Position numbers and translations under genes: made by a program | Notes under the pieces: model-generated | What the model was told of the DNA's origin: nothing | Databases searched by the model: none | The model's input: only the letters and a program-made list of their open reading frames with translations | DNA from: Serpentinicella sp031432315 | GTDB taxonomy: Bacteria > Bacillota > Clostridia > Peptostreptococcales > Natronincolaceae | Assembly (NCBI RefSeq): GCF_031432315.1 | Contig: NZ_JAVKGO010000008.1 | Location: 14,115 to 78,114 of the forward strand | Length of the DNA: 64,000 bases | Direction: 5' to 3' | In this document: positions 34,653-43,846 of the stretch, piece after piece | How the letters are laid out: every line of letters starts with the position of its first letter | How positions within the stretch are numbered: the stretch's first letter is position 1

Positions 34653-35661
34653 ATAATAAAAATATATTGGATTTTTCGCAAGTTTCTATCATATCCTCGG
34701 GCCAAATTGAAGACTGTACTTCGCCTATATGTGCTCTTTTAAGAAAAAACATACATATCCTTGACTGACCAATTCCACCACCTATTGTATACGGAAGTTT
34801 TTTATTTAGTATTGACTGGTGAAATAATAGTGACTGTCTTTCTTCACAACCAGCTTCTTTCAATTGCGCTTCTAGGGCCTTTTCATCAACACGTATTCCC
34901 ATTGATGAAAGCTCTAAGGCCATTTCTAAAGTAGGGAACCAGAGAATAATATCCCCATTTAGTTCCCAGTCATCATAATCCGGTGCCCTTCCATCATGTT
35001 TTTCCCCTGATTTTAGGTCCCCACCAATTTTCATTATAAATACAGCACCTTTTTCTTTTGCAATTTCATTTTCTCTTTCTTTTGATGTTAAATCAGGGTA
35101 ACGATTTTCTAATTCCTGTGTTGTTATAAATGTGATGTTTTCCGGTAATACCTTTTCATAGTTGTTATAGAGCATTGCTAAGTAATCTTCAGTTTTTTTG
35201 AAAACACTATAAATCTTATTTACAGTATTTTTTAATGTTTCTTCTGTTCTGTCTTCTTTGGCAATAATTTGTTCCCAATCCCATTGATCAACATAAATTG
35301 AATGAATATTGTCTAAATCTTCATCCCTTCTTATTGCATCCATGTCTGTATATATGCCTTCCCCAACATCAAAGCTATACCTATGTAATGCCATGCGTTT
35401 CCACTTTGCAAGAGAGTGAACAATTTCTACTTCTTTTCCATCCATCCCTTTTAAATCAAAAGCAACAGGTCTTTCCACACCATTTAAATTATCGTTCATA
35501 CCAGTATCTGATAAGACAAATAATGGCGCTGAAACCCTTGTTAAATTTAAAGCTTCTGCCAAATTTTGTTCAAAGTAATCTTTTATCTGCTTTATTGCAA
35601 CTGCTGTTTCTTTAATGTTTAAACCTGGATCATAGTCTTTCGGTAAAATTAATGAATTCAT
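34651..35661 (-). CDS. asnA: Aspartate--ammonia ligase
   Basis: Makes asparagine from aspartate, ammonia and ATP; structurally a class II tRNA-synthetase relative. 336 residues, normal length. Recognised by LILPKDYDPGLNIKETAVAIKQIKDYFE at the start, the catalytic core LHRYSFDVGEGIYTDMDAIRRDE and YVDQWDWE (about 90-130), and the C-terminal PYTIGGGIGQSRICMFFL (about 295-312). Preceded by an Asn-type T-box riboswitch that ties expression to uncharged tRNA-Asn. GGGAGG precedes the ATG. Single-gene unit. Confidence 0.97.
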   Translation of the reverse strand: MNSLILPKDYDPGLNIKETAVAIKQIKDYFEQNLAEALNLTRVSAPLFVLSDTGMNDNLNGVERPVAFDLKGMDGKEVEIVHSLAKWKRMALHRYSFDVGEGIYTDMDAIRRDEDLDNIHSIYVDQWDWEQIIAKEDRTEETLKNTVNKIYSVFKKTEDYLAMLYNNYEKVLPENITFITTQELENRYPDLTSKERENEIAKEKGAVFIMKIGGDLKSGEKHDGRAPDYDDWELNGDIILWFPTLEMALELSSMGIRVDEKALEAQLKEAGCEERQSLLFHQSILNKKLPYTIGGGIGQSRICMFFLKRAHIGEVQSSIWPEDMIETCEKSNIFLL

Positions 35662-35770
35662 TCTAGTTATCCTCCCTTTATTTTCTTACAAGCATAAACT
35701 TTAATATTTAAGTATAATTAATCTCCTAAACAATAGTGTGAGTAAGTAAATTCTCCTTCTTACTATATAA

Positions 35771-36043
35771 AAAAACCTTTCGCCCTATATCATAAGGGCG
35801 AAAGGTTACTTCCGCGGTACCACCTTTATTAGTAAAATACTCTCTTAGCAGCACAGAAATTACTCGATGCTGTCCAATTATAACGGTTTGGTTCCGCCTA
35901 AGTCTACTTTCATTAGATTTCGGTTAGGAGCTCTGAGATGTTTTTCAAGACAGCCTTCGTATTGGTCTCTCACTATCACCAACTCGCTTTAACTACACTC
36001 TATCCTTACTCTTCTCTTCATTGCTTATATATTGTTAAATTCT
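35771..36043 (-). promoter_or_regulatory. T-box riboswitch controlling asnA
   Basis: The conserved T-box GGTGGTACCGCGGAAGT is at 35808-35824 on the minus strand. It is followed by a terminator stem ACCTTTCGCCC / GGGCGAAAGGT (35777-35807) and T run. Upstream is a stem I region starting near AGAGAAGAGTAAGG with a GGTG apical element. The likely specifier is AAC (asparagine) at 35940-35942, within GAAAAACATCTCAGAGC. Uncharged tRNA-Asn should favour the antiterminator. The specifier assignment is inference; the T-box itself is certain. Confidence 0.95.
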
Positions 36044-36107
36044 ATTCTTGATATTATATATTAAATTAAAAGTTGATTAATGTCAAATAATTTTTAATTT
36101 TTTAACA

Positions 36108-36977
36108 TTACAATCGCCTAAATGCTTCTCCTTTATAACCATTACCTTGTTTTAAGACTTGATTAATTTGTGTTATTAAGTTATTTTTATCTTTCGGTAA
36201 CACTCCTTGCAGTGCTACATAGTTAGATGCATGATTACTTCTAAATACACAATCAGTTACCTCTAAATTTTCAAGTAAAAGTTTTGTTTCTACCATAACC
36301 TCTTCTGGAGACAACAATTCAATACTGCCATTTTGTATTTGGTCATACATTTTTGTACCTGGCTGTACCATTAAGGTTAATAACCCTAGGTAATCTGGGT
36401 TTATTCCATTAATTACTTTTGCTGATTCCATTGCGTGTTCCTTCCAATTTGCAATTCCGCCTAATCCTGAAATTAATGTAACAGAAAGTTTGATCCCTGA
36501 CTTTACAATACGCTTACCTGCTTCAATCATTTCCTCGGAAGTTACACCTTTATTAATCTCTTTTAATATATCATCGCTTCCTGATTCTATTCCTAAGTAC
36601 GCAATTCCCAACCCTAGTTTATTTAACTCGGATAATTCCTCAACACTTTTCCTTAATATATCTTTTGGTCCACTGTATATTCCCACTCTTTCGCATTCTG
36701 GGAATATAGATTGAATTCTTTTTAATATGTATTTTAAATCCTCAGTTTTAAGTGTTAGTGCATCACCATCTGCTAAAAATACTCGTTTTACATGATTGTA
36801 GTGTTCTCTAGCCAGCAGTAAATCTTCTTCTATTTCTTCCAGATTTCTTATTTTAAAGTGCTTGTCTTTATACATGCTACAGAATGTGCATTTATTGTGA
36901 GAACACCCTATTGTAACTTGTATGATTAAACTAAAAGCTTCACTAGGAGGCCTATATACCGCTCCTTCGTATCTCAT
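36108..36977 (-). CDS. Radical SAM protein, function unassigned
   Basis: 289 residues. The radical SAM cluster motif is CSHNKCTFC (about 24-32), then DGDALTLK in the SAM-binding region and YLGIESGSDDILKEINKG (about 118-135), typical of the Elp3/MiaB/HemN-like COG1032-type barrel. Found widely in clostridia as a stand-alone enzyme; substrate unknown. Ends with FRSNHASNYVALQGVLPKDK, a pattern conserved in this group. Lies downstream of asnA regulation but is transcribed before it with no obvious terminator seen between it and the T-box. Confidence 0.82.
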   Translation of the reverse strand: MRYEGAVYRPPSEAFSLIIQVTIGCSHNKCTFCSMYKDKHFKIRNLEEIEEDLLLAREHYNHVKRVFLADGDALTLKTEDLKYILKRIQSIFPECERVGIYSGPKDILRKSVEELSELNKLGLGIAYLGIESGSDDILKEINKGVTSEEMIEAGKRIVKSGIKLSVTLISGLGGIANWKEHAMESAKVINGINPDYLGLLTLMVQPGTKMYDQIQNGSIELLSPEEVMVETKLLLENLEVTDCVFRSNHASNYVALQGVLPKDKNNLITQINQVLKQGNGYKGEAFRRL

Positions 36978-37189
36978 TATATCACTCCATTTTTTGATTT
37001 TTTTCTAAGTTGCTGTACATCTTATACATACATTTAAATAACTGTTTGCTTATATTTTATAGTAGTAATATTATCCCATATATCACTTAATGTTTTCAAC
37101 CTATTAAAATATTTTTTATAGATTAACTGGATTTATGTTGGGTATATTAATATGGACTATATTTAGGATAAATAGAAGGAGAGATTTAA

Positions 37190-37696
37190 ATGTTAACAGA
37201 AAAATTAGTAAAAGAATTAAATGAACAGCTTAAATACGAGTTTGCATCAGCGAATTACTATTTAGCCATGTCCGCTTATTGCTTGGATAGAGATTTAGAT
37301 GGATTTGCTAACTTTTTTAAAGTACAGGCTGAAGAAGAAAGCTTTCACGCAATGAAATTTTTCAACTTTATTAACGATGCAGGGGGAAGAATAAATATTC
37401 AAGGATTTGATGACCCTAAAAATGATTTTGATTCCTTAGCTCAAGTTATGGAAATTGCATTAAATCATGAAAAGTTTGTAACAAAAAGAATACATAGTAT
37501 TATGGACATTGCGATTGAAGAAAAGAATTACCCTTGTATAAGCTTTTTAAATTGGTTTGTTGATGAGCAAGTGGAAGAAGAAGCTATGATGACGTCTTTA
37601 CTTAATAAGGTGAAAAAAATCGGCGAAGATAATCCTGCGATTTTTATGCTTGATTCGGAATTAGAAAAACGTAGTTTTACCCCACAAAATCAATAA
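37190..37696 (+). CDS. Ferritin
   Basis: Iron-storage protein of the non-haem bacterial ferritin (Ftn) type, 168 residues. Di-iron ligands are in place: E17 in YEFASANYY, E50 and H53 in AEEESFHAMKF, E94 in ALNHEKFVT and E127/E130-type residues in DEQVEEEAMM. Four-helix bundle of usual length. GGAGAG precedes the ATG. Ends at a bidirectional terminator shared with the Spo0E-like gene. Confidence 0.94.
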   Translation: MLTEKLVKELNEQLKYEFASANYYLAMSAYCLDRDLDGFANFFKVQAEEESFHAMKFFNFINDAGGRINIQGFDDPKNDFDSLAQVMEIALNHEKFVTKRIHSIMDIAIEEKNYPCISFLNWFVDEQVEEEAMMTSLLNKVKKIGEDNPAIFMLDSELEKRSFTPQNQ

Positions 37697-37708
37697 TTAA
37701 TCAATAAA

Positions 37709-37749
37709 AAACTCCCTCTTTTTTTGCATAAATAATAAAGAGGGAGTTT
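37709..37749. terminator. Bidirectional terminator between ferritin and spo0E-like genes
   Basis: Stem AAACTCCCTCTT / AAGAGGGAGTTT with T and A runs. It overlaps the stop codon of the Spo0E-like gene. Confidence 0.88.
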
Positions 37750-37904
37750 CAAGTATTATTTCGGACACATTCAACAATTACTTCATCAAGTTTTTGACTA
37801 ATTTCAATAATTTCTTGAGTTATTTTACCATCATTTTTCTTTATTAAGTCATTCAATTCTTTCCTTAGCATCTCAAGATTACTCTTTTCACTTGACTTTT
37901 TCAT
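37749..37904 (-). CDS. Spo0E-like sporulation regulatory peptide
   Basis: 51 residues, two predicted helices. The Spo0E-family signature S-Q-E-L-D is seen as SQKLDEVI near residue 36, preceded by LRKELNDLI. Spo0E-type proteins dephosphorylate Spo0A~P and delay sporulation. The K in place of E in the motif is a conservative change but worth noting. A GGATTG lies upstream of the ATG. The length is usual for the family. Confidence 0.85.
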   Translation of the reverse strand: MKKSSEKSNLEMLRKELNDLIKKNDGKITQEIIEISQKLDEVIVECVRNNT

Positions 37905-38071
37905 TAGTGTTCAATCCTTTCATCTTTTGTTATATTTTAACATAAATGTTTAGGTGTGTCAAACATATGTTCGCTGGGATTAGGTTACACTTTAATCTAT
38001 AAAAAGTATATCATATTTTCAACGAATAAGGATAGGTGCTTCCTAAAAAATAGTATCATTTACCTACTTTG

Positions 38072-38227
38072 CTATTCATTTCTAGGTTTTGTTGGATCAC
38101 AAATAGGTATATTAATATTTGATACTTGTGCTAGCTTTATTAAATAGTAACACTCCTCCCTATACATATGATTTAACATTAATGGAGATATTACGTCAAT
38201 TTCATCTAATTGTATGTGCTTGGGTCT
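38072..38227 (-). pseudogene. Probable remnant of a DUF2935-type gene
   Basis: About 52 codons reading LDEIDVISPLMLNHMYREECYYLIKLAQVSNINIPICDPTKPRNE. The SPLMLNHMYREECYYL pattern resembles the end of a DUF2935 ferritin-like repeat (PL..DH..RE...YL). The frame continues upstream to an ATG at 38275 that lies inside the terminator of the adjoining membrane protein gene and has no ribosome-binding site. It therefore looks like the 3' end of a lost gene. The family match is by memory and uncertain. Confidence 0.4.
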
Positions 38228-38260
38228 AATAGATAGAAGTTTTAAAACTACACTGATTTT

Positions 38261-38307
38261 AATACAATAAAGCATCCTTTTTTTGAAAAAGGATGCTTTA
38301 TTTGTAT
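38261..38307 (-). terminator. Terminator after the Gate-domain gene
   Basis: Stem AATACAATAAAGCATCC / GGATGCTTTATTTGTATT with one bulge. Confidence 0.88.
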
Positions 38308-39251
38308 TAAAATATAATGAGATGTAGAATTCCTCTGAATAGTATACCTATTAAGGCTGCTTTAATAGCTGGTTTTGCAACTGCAGAAACTCTTGGTCCA
38401 GAAGAAAGTAGTAATGCTAATCCAACAGCATCAAAGGTATTAATTGTAAATCCTGCAATTCGATTCAATTCAACGGCTGTCATGCTTCCTTCAGCTAATA
38501 ACTCCATGGTTATAGCCATCATTGCTGTTCCCCCTGCTAGATACTTAGTTGCCATAGGAAGGACCGCAATACCCGGCACACCAACACGCACTAATAATGG
38601 TGACAGTAAAGATTCTACTAATGAAATTGCACCTATTTCTCTTAATATATTAACGGCAAAAATGGACAGTACTAATGGTGGTATCGCTTTTAAAACAATT
38701 TGTAAACCTTCTTCTCCACCCCTAAATAATGACTGTATGATTTTGCTCTTTTTCTTCTCTTCTTTTAAGGAAACACCTTCATTTTTTACTTTCTTAACGT
38801 GATCCTCCGTATCTTCTCCTGCAAATTTATATGCAAGAAAACCGGATAATAAGCCACCTAATACAGATGTTAACATTGTAATTGGAAGATTTAATCCTAC
38901 TACAGCTAAAGGAAAAGTTGCATTAGCTTGTGACATAGGAAGAATTGCTGCTAATGTTGCTGCAATACGGCGGTTTGTAATTGATTCATCTTGATCTGCA
39001 ATTTTTAGCGTTGCAATTGGTGCTGCAAAACTTATAAATAAAATCTGCAGTATAGCAAATACGCCTAAACCTGGTAAACCAAAAAGAATAAGTAGTGGTG
39101 ACAGTTTCACTGCAATTGTTTTTAGAAATCCTTTATCATCTAACACTCTCATCAGTGCCATCATGATTACCATTACTGGTAAAAGAATAAATAATGCTAA
39201 GTTTACACCTGACTCTCCTGAGCTAATCATTAATTCAATAATTCTTTGCAA
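38307..39251 (-). CDS. Nucleoside-recognition (Gate) domain membrane protein
   Basis: About 314 residues with eight to ten helices. Two Gate-type halves are seen: GVFAILQILFISFAAPIATLKIADQ (about 75-100) and VPGIAVLPMATKYLAGGTAMMAI (about 225-250). Such proteins form spore-membrane or nucleoside-transport-like assemblies; a specific role is not known. A TTG start at 39251 is chosen: AAGGGGGG lies seven bases before it. The ATG 20 codons earlier has no ribosome-binding site. Confidence 0.8.
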   Translation of the reverse strand: MQRIIELMISSGESGVNLALFILLPVMVIMMALMRVLDDKGFLKTIAVKLSPLLILFGLPGLGVFAILQILFISFAAPIATLKIADQDESITNRRIAATLAAILPMSQANATFPLAVVGLNLPITMLTSVLGGLLSGFLAYKFAGEDTEDHVKKVKNEGVSLKEEKKKSKIIQSLFRGGEEGLQIVLKAIPPLVLSIFAVNILREIGAISLVESLLSPLLVRVGVPGIAVLPMATKYLAGGTAMMAITMELLAEGSMTAVELNRIAGFTINTFDAVGLALLLSSGPRVSAVAKPAIKAALIGILFRGILHLIIF

Positions 39252-39545
39252 ATAAAGCCCCCCCTTAATGTACATGAGTATTCCTATTATAACATATAAA
39301 ATGTACATCATTTATTACATTATTTACTTGTTAATATTTCAGTATCTATATAGAAATGTATATTTATAAACTTTCTTGCAATTATAAGTACTTCATATCT
39401 ATATATGATACTATGCTCATAAAAGACACCACCTAGCATTAGAAAGATAATATTATTTTCTAAATATTAATAAAATTTGACTTTTTATTTATAAATTATT
39501 ATAATTATTACTTATACAAACAAGGAATTTTTAGGGGGATTAATT

Positions 39546-40862
39546 ATGTCACTTAAGGTTGTTAAATTTGGTGGAAGCTCTTTAGCAAATGCCACCCAAT
39601 TTAAAAAAGTAGAATCAATTATACACAATGATAAAACGCGAAGATATGTCGTTCCATCTGCACCTGGGAAAAGATCTTCATCTGACACAAAAATTACTGA
39701 TTTATTATATCAGTGTCATTCATGTTGTTGTACAAACACACCATATGAAGATATTTTAAAAACGATACAAAAAAGATATAAAGAGATCGTACTAGACTTA
39801 AAAATAGATTTAGATTTACAGCCTTATTTCCAAGAAATTGTAGAAAATATTAATAAGGGTACAACTTTGGATTATATGGCTAGTCGGGGTGAGTTTTTAA
39901 ATGGTGTCATTTTAAGTCATCTACTTAACTTTGAGTTTATTGACGCCAAAGATGTTATTCGATTTGATATAAATGGACAGTTAGATCTTAGTAAAACCAA
40001 AGAATTAATGCGCAGTCGTCTACAAAATGTTGAATATGCTGTAATTCCAGGTTTTTACGGGTCTATGCCTAATGGGGATATTAAAATATTCTCTAGAGGT
40101 GGTTCTGACATTACTGGAGCTATCGTATCCACTGCAACGAAAGCAACAGTCTATGAAAACTGGACAGATGTTTCTGGTTTATTAGTAGCAGACCCTGGAA
40201 TTGTAAACAAGCCTAAATCTATTAACAAAATTACTTATAGAGAACTTAGAGAACTTTCTTACATGGGAGCAAAAGTACTCCATGAGGAAACAATTTTCCC
40301 GGTTTTAAAGGTGGGCATACCGATAAATATTAGAAATACTAATGCCCCAGAAGATGAAGGTACGATGATCTTAAAGGACGCATCTGTCGATTTAGATGAG
40401 ATTCCAATTACAGGAATTGCAGGTAAAAAAGATTTTACTGTTATTTCAGTAGAAAAAAATCAAATGAATGCACAAATTGGTTATGTTAGAAAACTACTTA
40501 CTATTTTCGAAAATCATAGGGTAAGCTTTGAACATATTCCATCCGGTATAGATTCAATTTCTGTAGTCGTTGATGATAATCAACTAGTAAACGGTACTTT
40601 AGAAAAACTAGTTAATGACATTAATAAAAACTGTTGTCCAGATCTTCTTGAGGTACATCCAAACATGGCCCTCGTTGCTACAGTAGGTCATGGTATGGCC
40701 TACCGTCCTGGGATTGCATCTACAATATTTACAGCATTATCTAATGCAAAAATTAATATTAGGATGATTGATCAAGGTTCTAGCGAACTTAATATTATTG
40801 TTGGTATAGAAAATGATCAATTTGAAAAAGCAATACAGGTTATTTATGACGCTTTTGTTTAA
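39546..40862 (+). CDS. Aspartate kinase
   Basis: Phosphorylates aspartate, the first step to lysine, threonine and methionine. 438 residues. The amino-acid kinase domain starts KVVKFGGSSLANA and carries FSRGGSDITGAIVSTA (about 182-197) and ENWTDVSGLLVADP (about 203-216). Two C-terminal ACT domains (from about 300) give end-product control. A Cys-rich stretch CHSCCCTN (about 56-63) is unusual. No lysine riboswitch or T-box was found upstream. AGGGGGA precedes the ATG. Stand-alone unit. Confidence 0.93.
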   Translation: MSLKVVKFGGSSLANATQFKKVESIIHNDKTRRYVVPSAPGKRSSSDTKITDLLYQCHSCCCTNTPYEDILKTIQKRYKEIVLDLKIDLDLQPYFQEIVENINKGTTLDYMASRGEFLNGVILSHLLNFEFIDAKDVIRFDINGQLDLSKTKELMRSRLQNVEYAVIPGFYGSMPNGDIKIFSRGGSDITGAIVSTATKATVYENWTDVSGLLVADPGIVNKPKSINKITYRELRELSYMGAKVLHEETIFPVLKVGIPINIRNTNAPEDEGTMILKDASVDLDEIPITGIAGKKDFTVISVEKNQMNAQIGYVRKLLTIFENHRVSFEHIPSGIDSISVVVDDNQLVNGTLEKLVNDINKNCCPDLLEVHPNMALVATVGHGMAYRPGIASTIFTALSNAKINIRMIDQGSSELNIIVGIENDQFEKAIQVIYDAFV

Positions 40863-40868
40863 CAATAT

Positions 40869-40907
40869 AAACCCCTCAGCACCTAGTAATAGGCAGTTGA
40901 GGGGTTT
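40869..40907 (+). terminator. Terminator between aspartate kinase and PrcB-like genes
   Basis: Stem AAACCCCTCA / TGAGGGGTTT with a 19-base loop. Its position suits both convergent genes. Confidence 0.82.
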
Positions 40908-40909
40908 CT

Positions 40910-41347
40910 CTATGAACCTAATTGTCTTCTTTCACGAATTAATTCTTTTAATACAACTTCTCTATTATCCTTTTCAATCCTAACAAGTTGACTCGGATAG
41001 GTGATTACTTGTACAACCATGGAGCTTGGGAGTGGTTCAATAAGTTTAGCTTTTACATTTAAATGTTTATTGTCCCCCGTAATAGACATTGTATTTAAAC
41101 TGTATCCACCAGTACGCCTTTCTCCAGCACTAATTAAAATATATGTATATTCTTCATCATCGAATTTAAAAGCACCTTCTTCTTTTCTTGATCTTTCATA
41201 CCACCTTAATACCGCTTCATTTTCAATCGACCTTGTAGTCACAACTTCAAAAGGTATGTCTCCTATTACACTACTCGTTGTATTGATTTCGCATCCCGTT
41301 AAGAAAAATGTTATTATCATTAAAATAAAAGATAGCTTTCTTTTCAC
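40910..41347 (-). CDS. PrcB_C-domain lipoprotein
   Basis: 145 residues. Signal peptide with lipobox LTGC (cysteine about 18). The single domain matches PrcB_C (protease complex-associated): ILISAGERRTGGYSLNTMSI, then VKAKLIEPLPSSMVVQVITYPSQLVRI. The role is thought to involve extracellular proteolysis or chaperoning and is not established here. The GTG at 41347 is chosen because GGAGG sits eight bases before it. An earlier GTG would overlap that ribosome-binding site. Confidence 0.8.
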   Translation of the reverse strand: MKRKLSFILMIITFFLTGCEINTTSSVIGDIPFEVVTTRSIENEAVLRWYERSRKEEGAFKFDDEEYTYILISAGERRTGGYSLNTMSITGDNKHLNVKAKLIEPLPSSMVVQVITYPSQLVRIEKDNREVVLKELIRERRQLGS

Positions 41348-41613
41348 ACCATTGTCCTCCACTTTATCATTTAATATATTATTATAATTAACTTCTAATT
41401 AATAAGACGTTACTTTTAAAAATTAAGTTCCATAATCTTTATATTTTATAACCAATTACTTATTTTATATTTTATTAAACACTATTAGTAAATTATATAT
41501 CATTTACCTTAATATGTAAACAGCTACCCTTTTTTTACAAATTGACTATTTTGTTTTGTCAATGTTATATTAAACAAGGATTGTAAATTATATAGTTTAG
41601 GAGCGCATTTTTT

Positions 41614-42360
41614 ATGGATCATTCTTCTCATTCAATACACAATATGAACAAACCTTCAACTAAATTTTCAAAAGAGAATAAATCAGAATTTTTAAGGGGA
41701 TTGACCTCGTCATTTCCTATTATTATAGGCTATTTTCCTATTGCAATTTCATTTGGTGTTATTACACTCCAAAGTGGATATAGCCTTAGCTTTGCTTTTT
41801 TAATGTCTCTATTTGTATATGCGGGAGCAAGTCAGTTTATGGCAATAAATATGCTTTTAATGCAAGCTTTAGGAATAGAAATTATTATTGCAACCTTTGT
41901 CTTAAACTTTAGACATTTTATTATGAGTATGTCTTTGATGAATAAACTAAAATCATTTCCTACTATTAAAAAAATTCCGTTATCTTTTATGATTACTGAT
42001 GAAACTTTTGCTTTTCTATCTTTAGCAAAGGAACAGGATGAAAAAAATTATAATTTATATTATATTGGTGGTTTACTAATAGGTGCTTATAGTGCTTGGG
42101 TAAGTGGTACATTAGCTGGAGGACTCTTGGCCATGGTCATTCCTCCTTCGATTGGTAACAGTATGTCCATGGGTCTTTATGCCATGTTTATTGCCCTATT
42201 AATACCAGCAATAAGGGATCAGTGGCGCATGGGAATTGTAGCTGGTCTAAGTGCGCTTCTTTGTATCTTAATAACAAACTATATTAATCCTGGTTGGGCA
42301 ATAGTTATATCCACGTTAATAGCTAGTTTTTTCGGTTCCTACCTTATTAAAGGAGAGTGA
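41614..42360 (+). CDS. azlC: AzlC branched-chain amino acid exporter subunit
   Basis: Large subunit of an AzlCD/BrnFE-type exporter of branched-chain amino acids. 248 residues, about seven helices. The conserved opening GYFPIAISFGVITLQSGYS and VYAGASQFMAINMLLMQAL, then LNFRHFIMSMSL, are all present. The N-terminal 25 residues are hydrophilic and His/Ser-rich. The start has AGGAG upstream. Followed 4 bp later by azlD. Confidence 0.92.
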   Translation: MDHSSHSIHNMNKPSTKFSKENKSEFLRGLTSSFPIIIGYFPIAISFGVITLQSGYSLSFAFLMSLFVYAGASQFMAINMLLMQALGIEIIIATFVLNFRHFIMSMSLMNKLKSFPTIKKIPLSFMITDETFAFLSLAKEQDEKNYNLYYIGGLLIGAYSAWVSGTLAGGLLAMVIPPSIGNSMSMGLYAMFIALLIPAIRDQWRMGIVAGLSALLCILITNYINPGWAIVISTLIASFFGSYLIKGE

Positions 42361-42364
42361 GGCA

Positions 42365-42673
42365 ATGAGATTGTATATGATAATAATAGGTATGGCTTTC
42401 GTCACTTACCTGCCAAGATTACTTCCCGTATTTATCGTTGATCATATAAAACTACCCAAAAGAATAAATCTATGGTTGAAAATGATTCCATTTGCTGCTT
42501 TAGGCGCACTTATTTTTCCTGGTGTATTATCAGTAGAAGAAGGCGTACCTTTAGTAGGATTTATCGGAGCTGTTGTTGCAACTATTGCAGCTTATTTTAA
42601 GCTGCATATTTTCTATGTTATTTTTAGTTCTATTCTTTCTGTAATGATCGTTAAATTTATTTTTATTAATTAA
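42365..42673 (+). CDS. azlD: AzlD branched-chain amino acid exporter subunit
   Basis: 102-residue partner of AzlC, four helices. It shows the family pattern AFVTYLPRLLPVFIVDHIKLPKRINLWLKMIPFAALGALIFPG. Starts 4 bp after azlC with AAAGGAGAG as ribosome-binding site. It overlaps the end of the convergent DUF457 gene by 4 bp, so no terminator separates them. Confidence 0.92.
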   Translation: MRLYMIIIGMAFVTYLPRLLPVFIVDHIKLPKRINLWLKMIPFAALGALIFPGVLSVEEGVPLVGFIGAVVATIAAYFKLHIFYVIFSSILSVMIVKFIFIN

Positions 42674-43413
42674 AGCTTTCTTGTTAAAGTAAAGGTGATT
42701 ATACAAGCAATAATAAAAACGATATTTTCTAATTTCCCCCCGGTTTTAATAGTAAGGGGGAATCTTTTTCTTTTTTGACTAAAAGGTAAAAATAATTTAA
42801 CTCCACCTCTTGTAAACATGTCCCCTATAATATGAGATATAATACTTGCGCCAAAAATCACGCTATAGTCTACCTCTCCGTAAAACAGACTAATATGGCG
42901 TACGGCTAAAATTGTAAGCGCTGCAAATATTAGTGAATGTGAAAACCCTCTATGTTTACTGATCAATAGTATTAGTAAAATAACACCAACCCATATTAAG
43001 GGAAAGTGTCTATAATGATATGCAGCAGCTATAAAACCAAAGGCAACTAACGCTTGCACAAAGCTTCTTAAAAGCCGATAACCTTTTTTTGCAAAACTTT
43101 CAGACATTAGAAAACCTAGAAACAAGATCAGTATAATCCCGTAGAAAAAGGTAGTTGTTCTAAAAAAAATAAAAGCTACAATGGCAAGCAGTCCTAAAAT
43201 AAATAACCAAACTTTTCTTATATGCTTTTCTTTAAATATCCCAAACTTATTCGATAGCGTACCGTTGCCCATATCTAAATCTGGTAAAAGTGCGCCAATT
43301 AAAACTACACTTATAGCTATCAGATTATTATCAAAGTATATCGGTGCACTAATTAATATAATTATTATTAACGACATTGTCATGCCTAATGCAACATGGG
43401 TTCTTCCTAGCAA
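42670..43413 (-). CDS. DUF457/YdjM-family membrane-bound metal-dependent hydrolase
   Basis: 247 residues, about seven helices. Metal-binding pattern of the family: MLGRTHVALGM at the N-terminus, LLPDLDMGNG near 40, HRGFSHSLIFA near 155 and SHIIGDMFTRGGVKLFLPF near 190-208. E. coli YdjM is LexA-regulated; the enzymatic activity is not defined. TTG start with AGAGGG seven bases upstream. Confidence 0.85.
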   Translation of the reverse strand: MLGRTHVALGMTMSLIIIILISAPIYFDNNLIAISVVLIGALLPDLDMGNGTLSNKFGIFKEKHIRKVWLFILGLLAIVAFIFFRTTTFFYGIILILFLGFLMSESFAKKGYRLLRSFVQALVAFGFIAAAYHYRHFPLIWVGVILLILLISKHRGFSHSLIFAALTILAVRHISLFYGEVDYSVIFGASIISHIIGDMFTRGGVKLFLPFSQKRKRFPLTIKTGGKLENIVFIIACIITFTLTRKL

Positions 43414-43555
43414 TTCTTTCCCTCTTTTCGTGATTACTTCAATCTATTATATACCGAACAAGTGTTTTGTTGCAAATCAATTAATAAATCACGCTTTTTT
43501 TACTTTTCACATAAAGTATATTGCAAAAATAGATATTACGAAAAGGAGCTTTTCT

Positions 43556-43846
43556 ATGAAAGAATACGATTTTCCACTTATGGTTTCTATAATTATTGGT
43601 ATCTCATCAACTTTTAGAAGAACATTTTAAACCAGATTTATTACTTTCGAACCGCTTTTTAAACTTGTCTTAGGCATTATCGTTGGAATTGTTTATATAT
43701 CACCTCACAATATTAGAAAGGGCATCTTGGATGGTATCATTATCGGTTTGGCGGCCAACGGTTTTAACGGTTATGCCAAAGATTTAAAGGTCAGCTATAG
43801 CACATATAAAGATAAAAAAAGCAGGGCAAAAAGGAAGTCTAATTAA
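43556..43846 (+). pseudogene. Small membrane protein gene with an in-frame TAA at codon 25
   Basis: An otherwise continuous frame of 96 codons, good AAGGAG ribosome-binding site. It reads MKEYDFPLMVSIIIGISSTFRRTF, stop, then TRFITFEPLFKLVLGIIVGIVYISPHNIRKGILDG and a hydrophilic basic tail. The two halves together look like one holin-like two-helix protein. The TAA replaces a single residue (a Lys codon would need one base change). Either a recent nonsense mutation or a sequence error. The 3' end overlaps the convergent glycosylase gene by 4 bp. Confidence 0.7.

Noticed and set aside
37956..38147. Plus-strand frame of 63 codons with hydrophobic stretches
   Set aside because: No ribosome-binding site; the opposite strand of the same interval carries the more protein-like DUF2935-type remnant.
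39312..39545. Lysine riboswitch or T-box before aspartate kinase
   Set aside because: The upstream 230 bp lack the conserved lysine-aptamer or T-box sequences and have no strong terminator.
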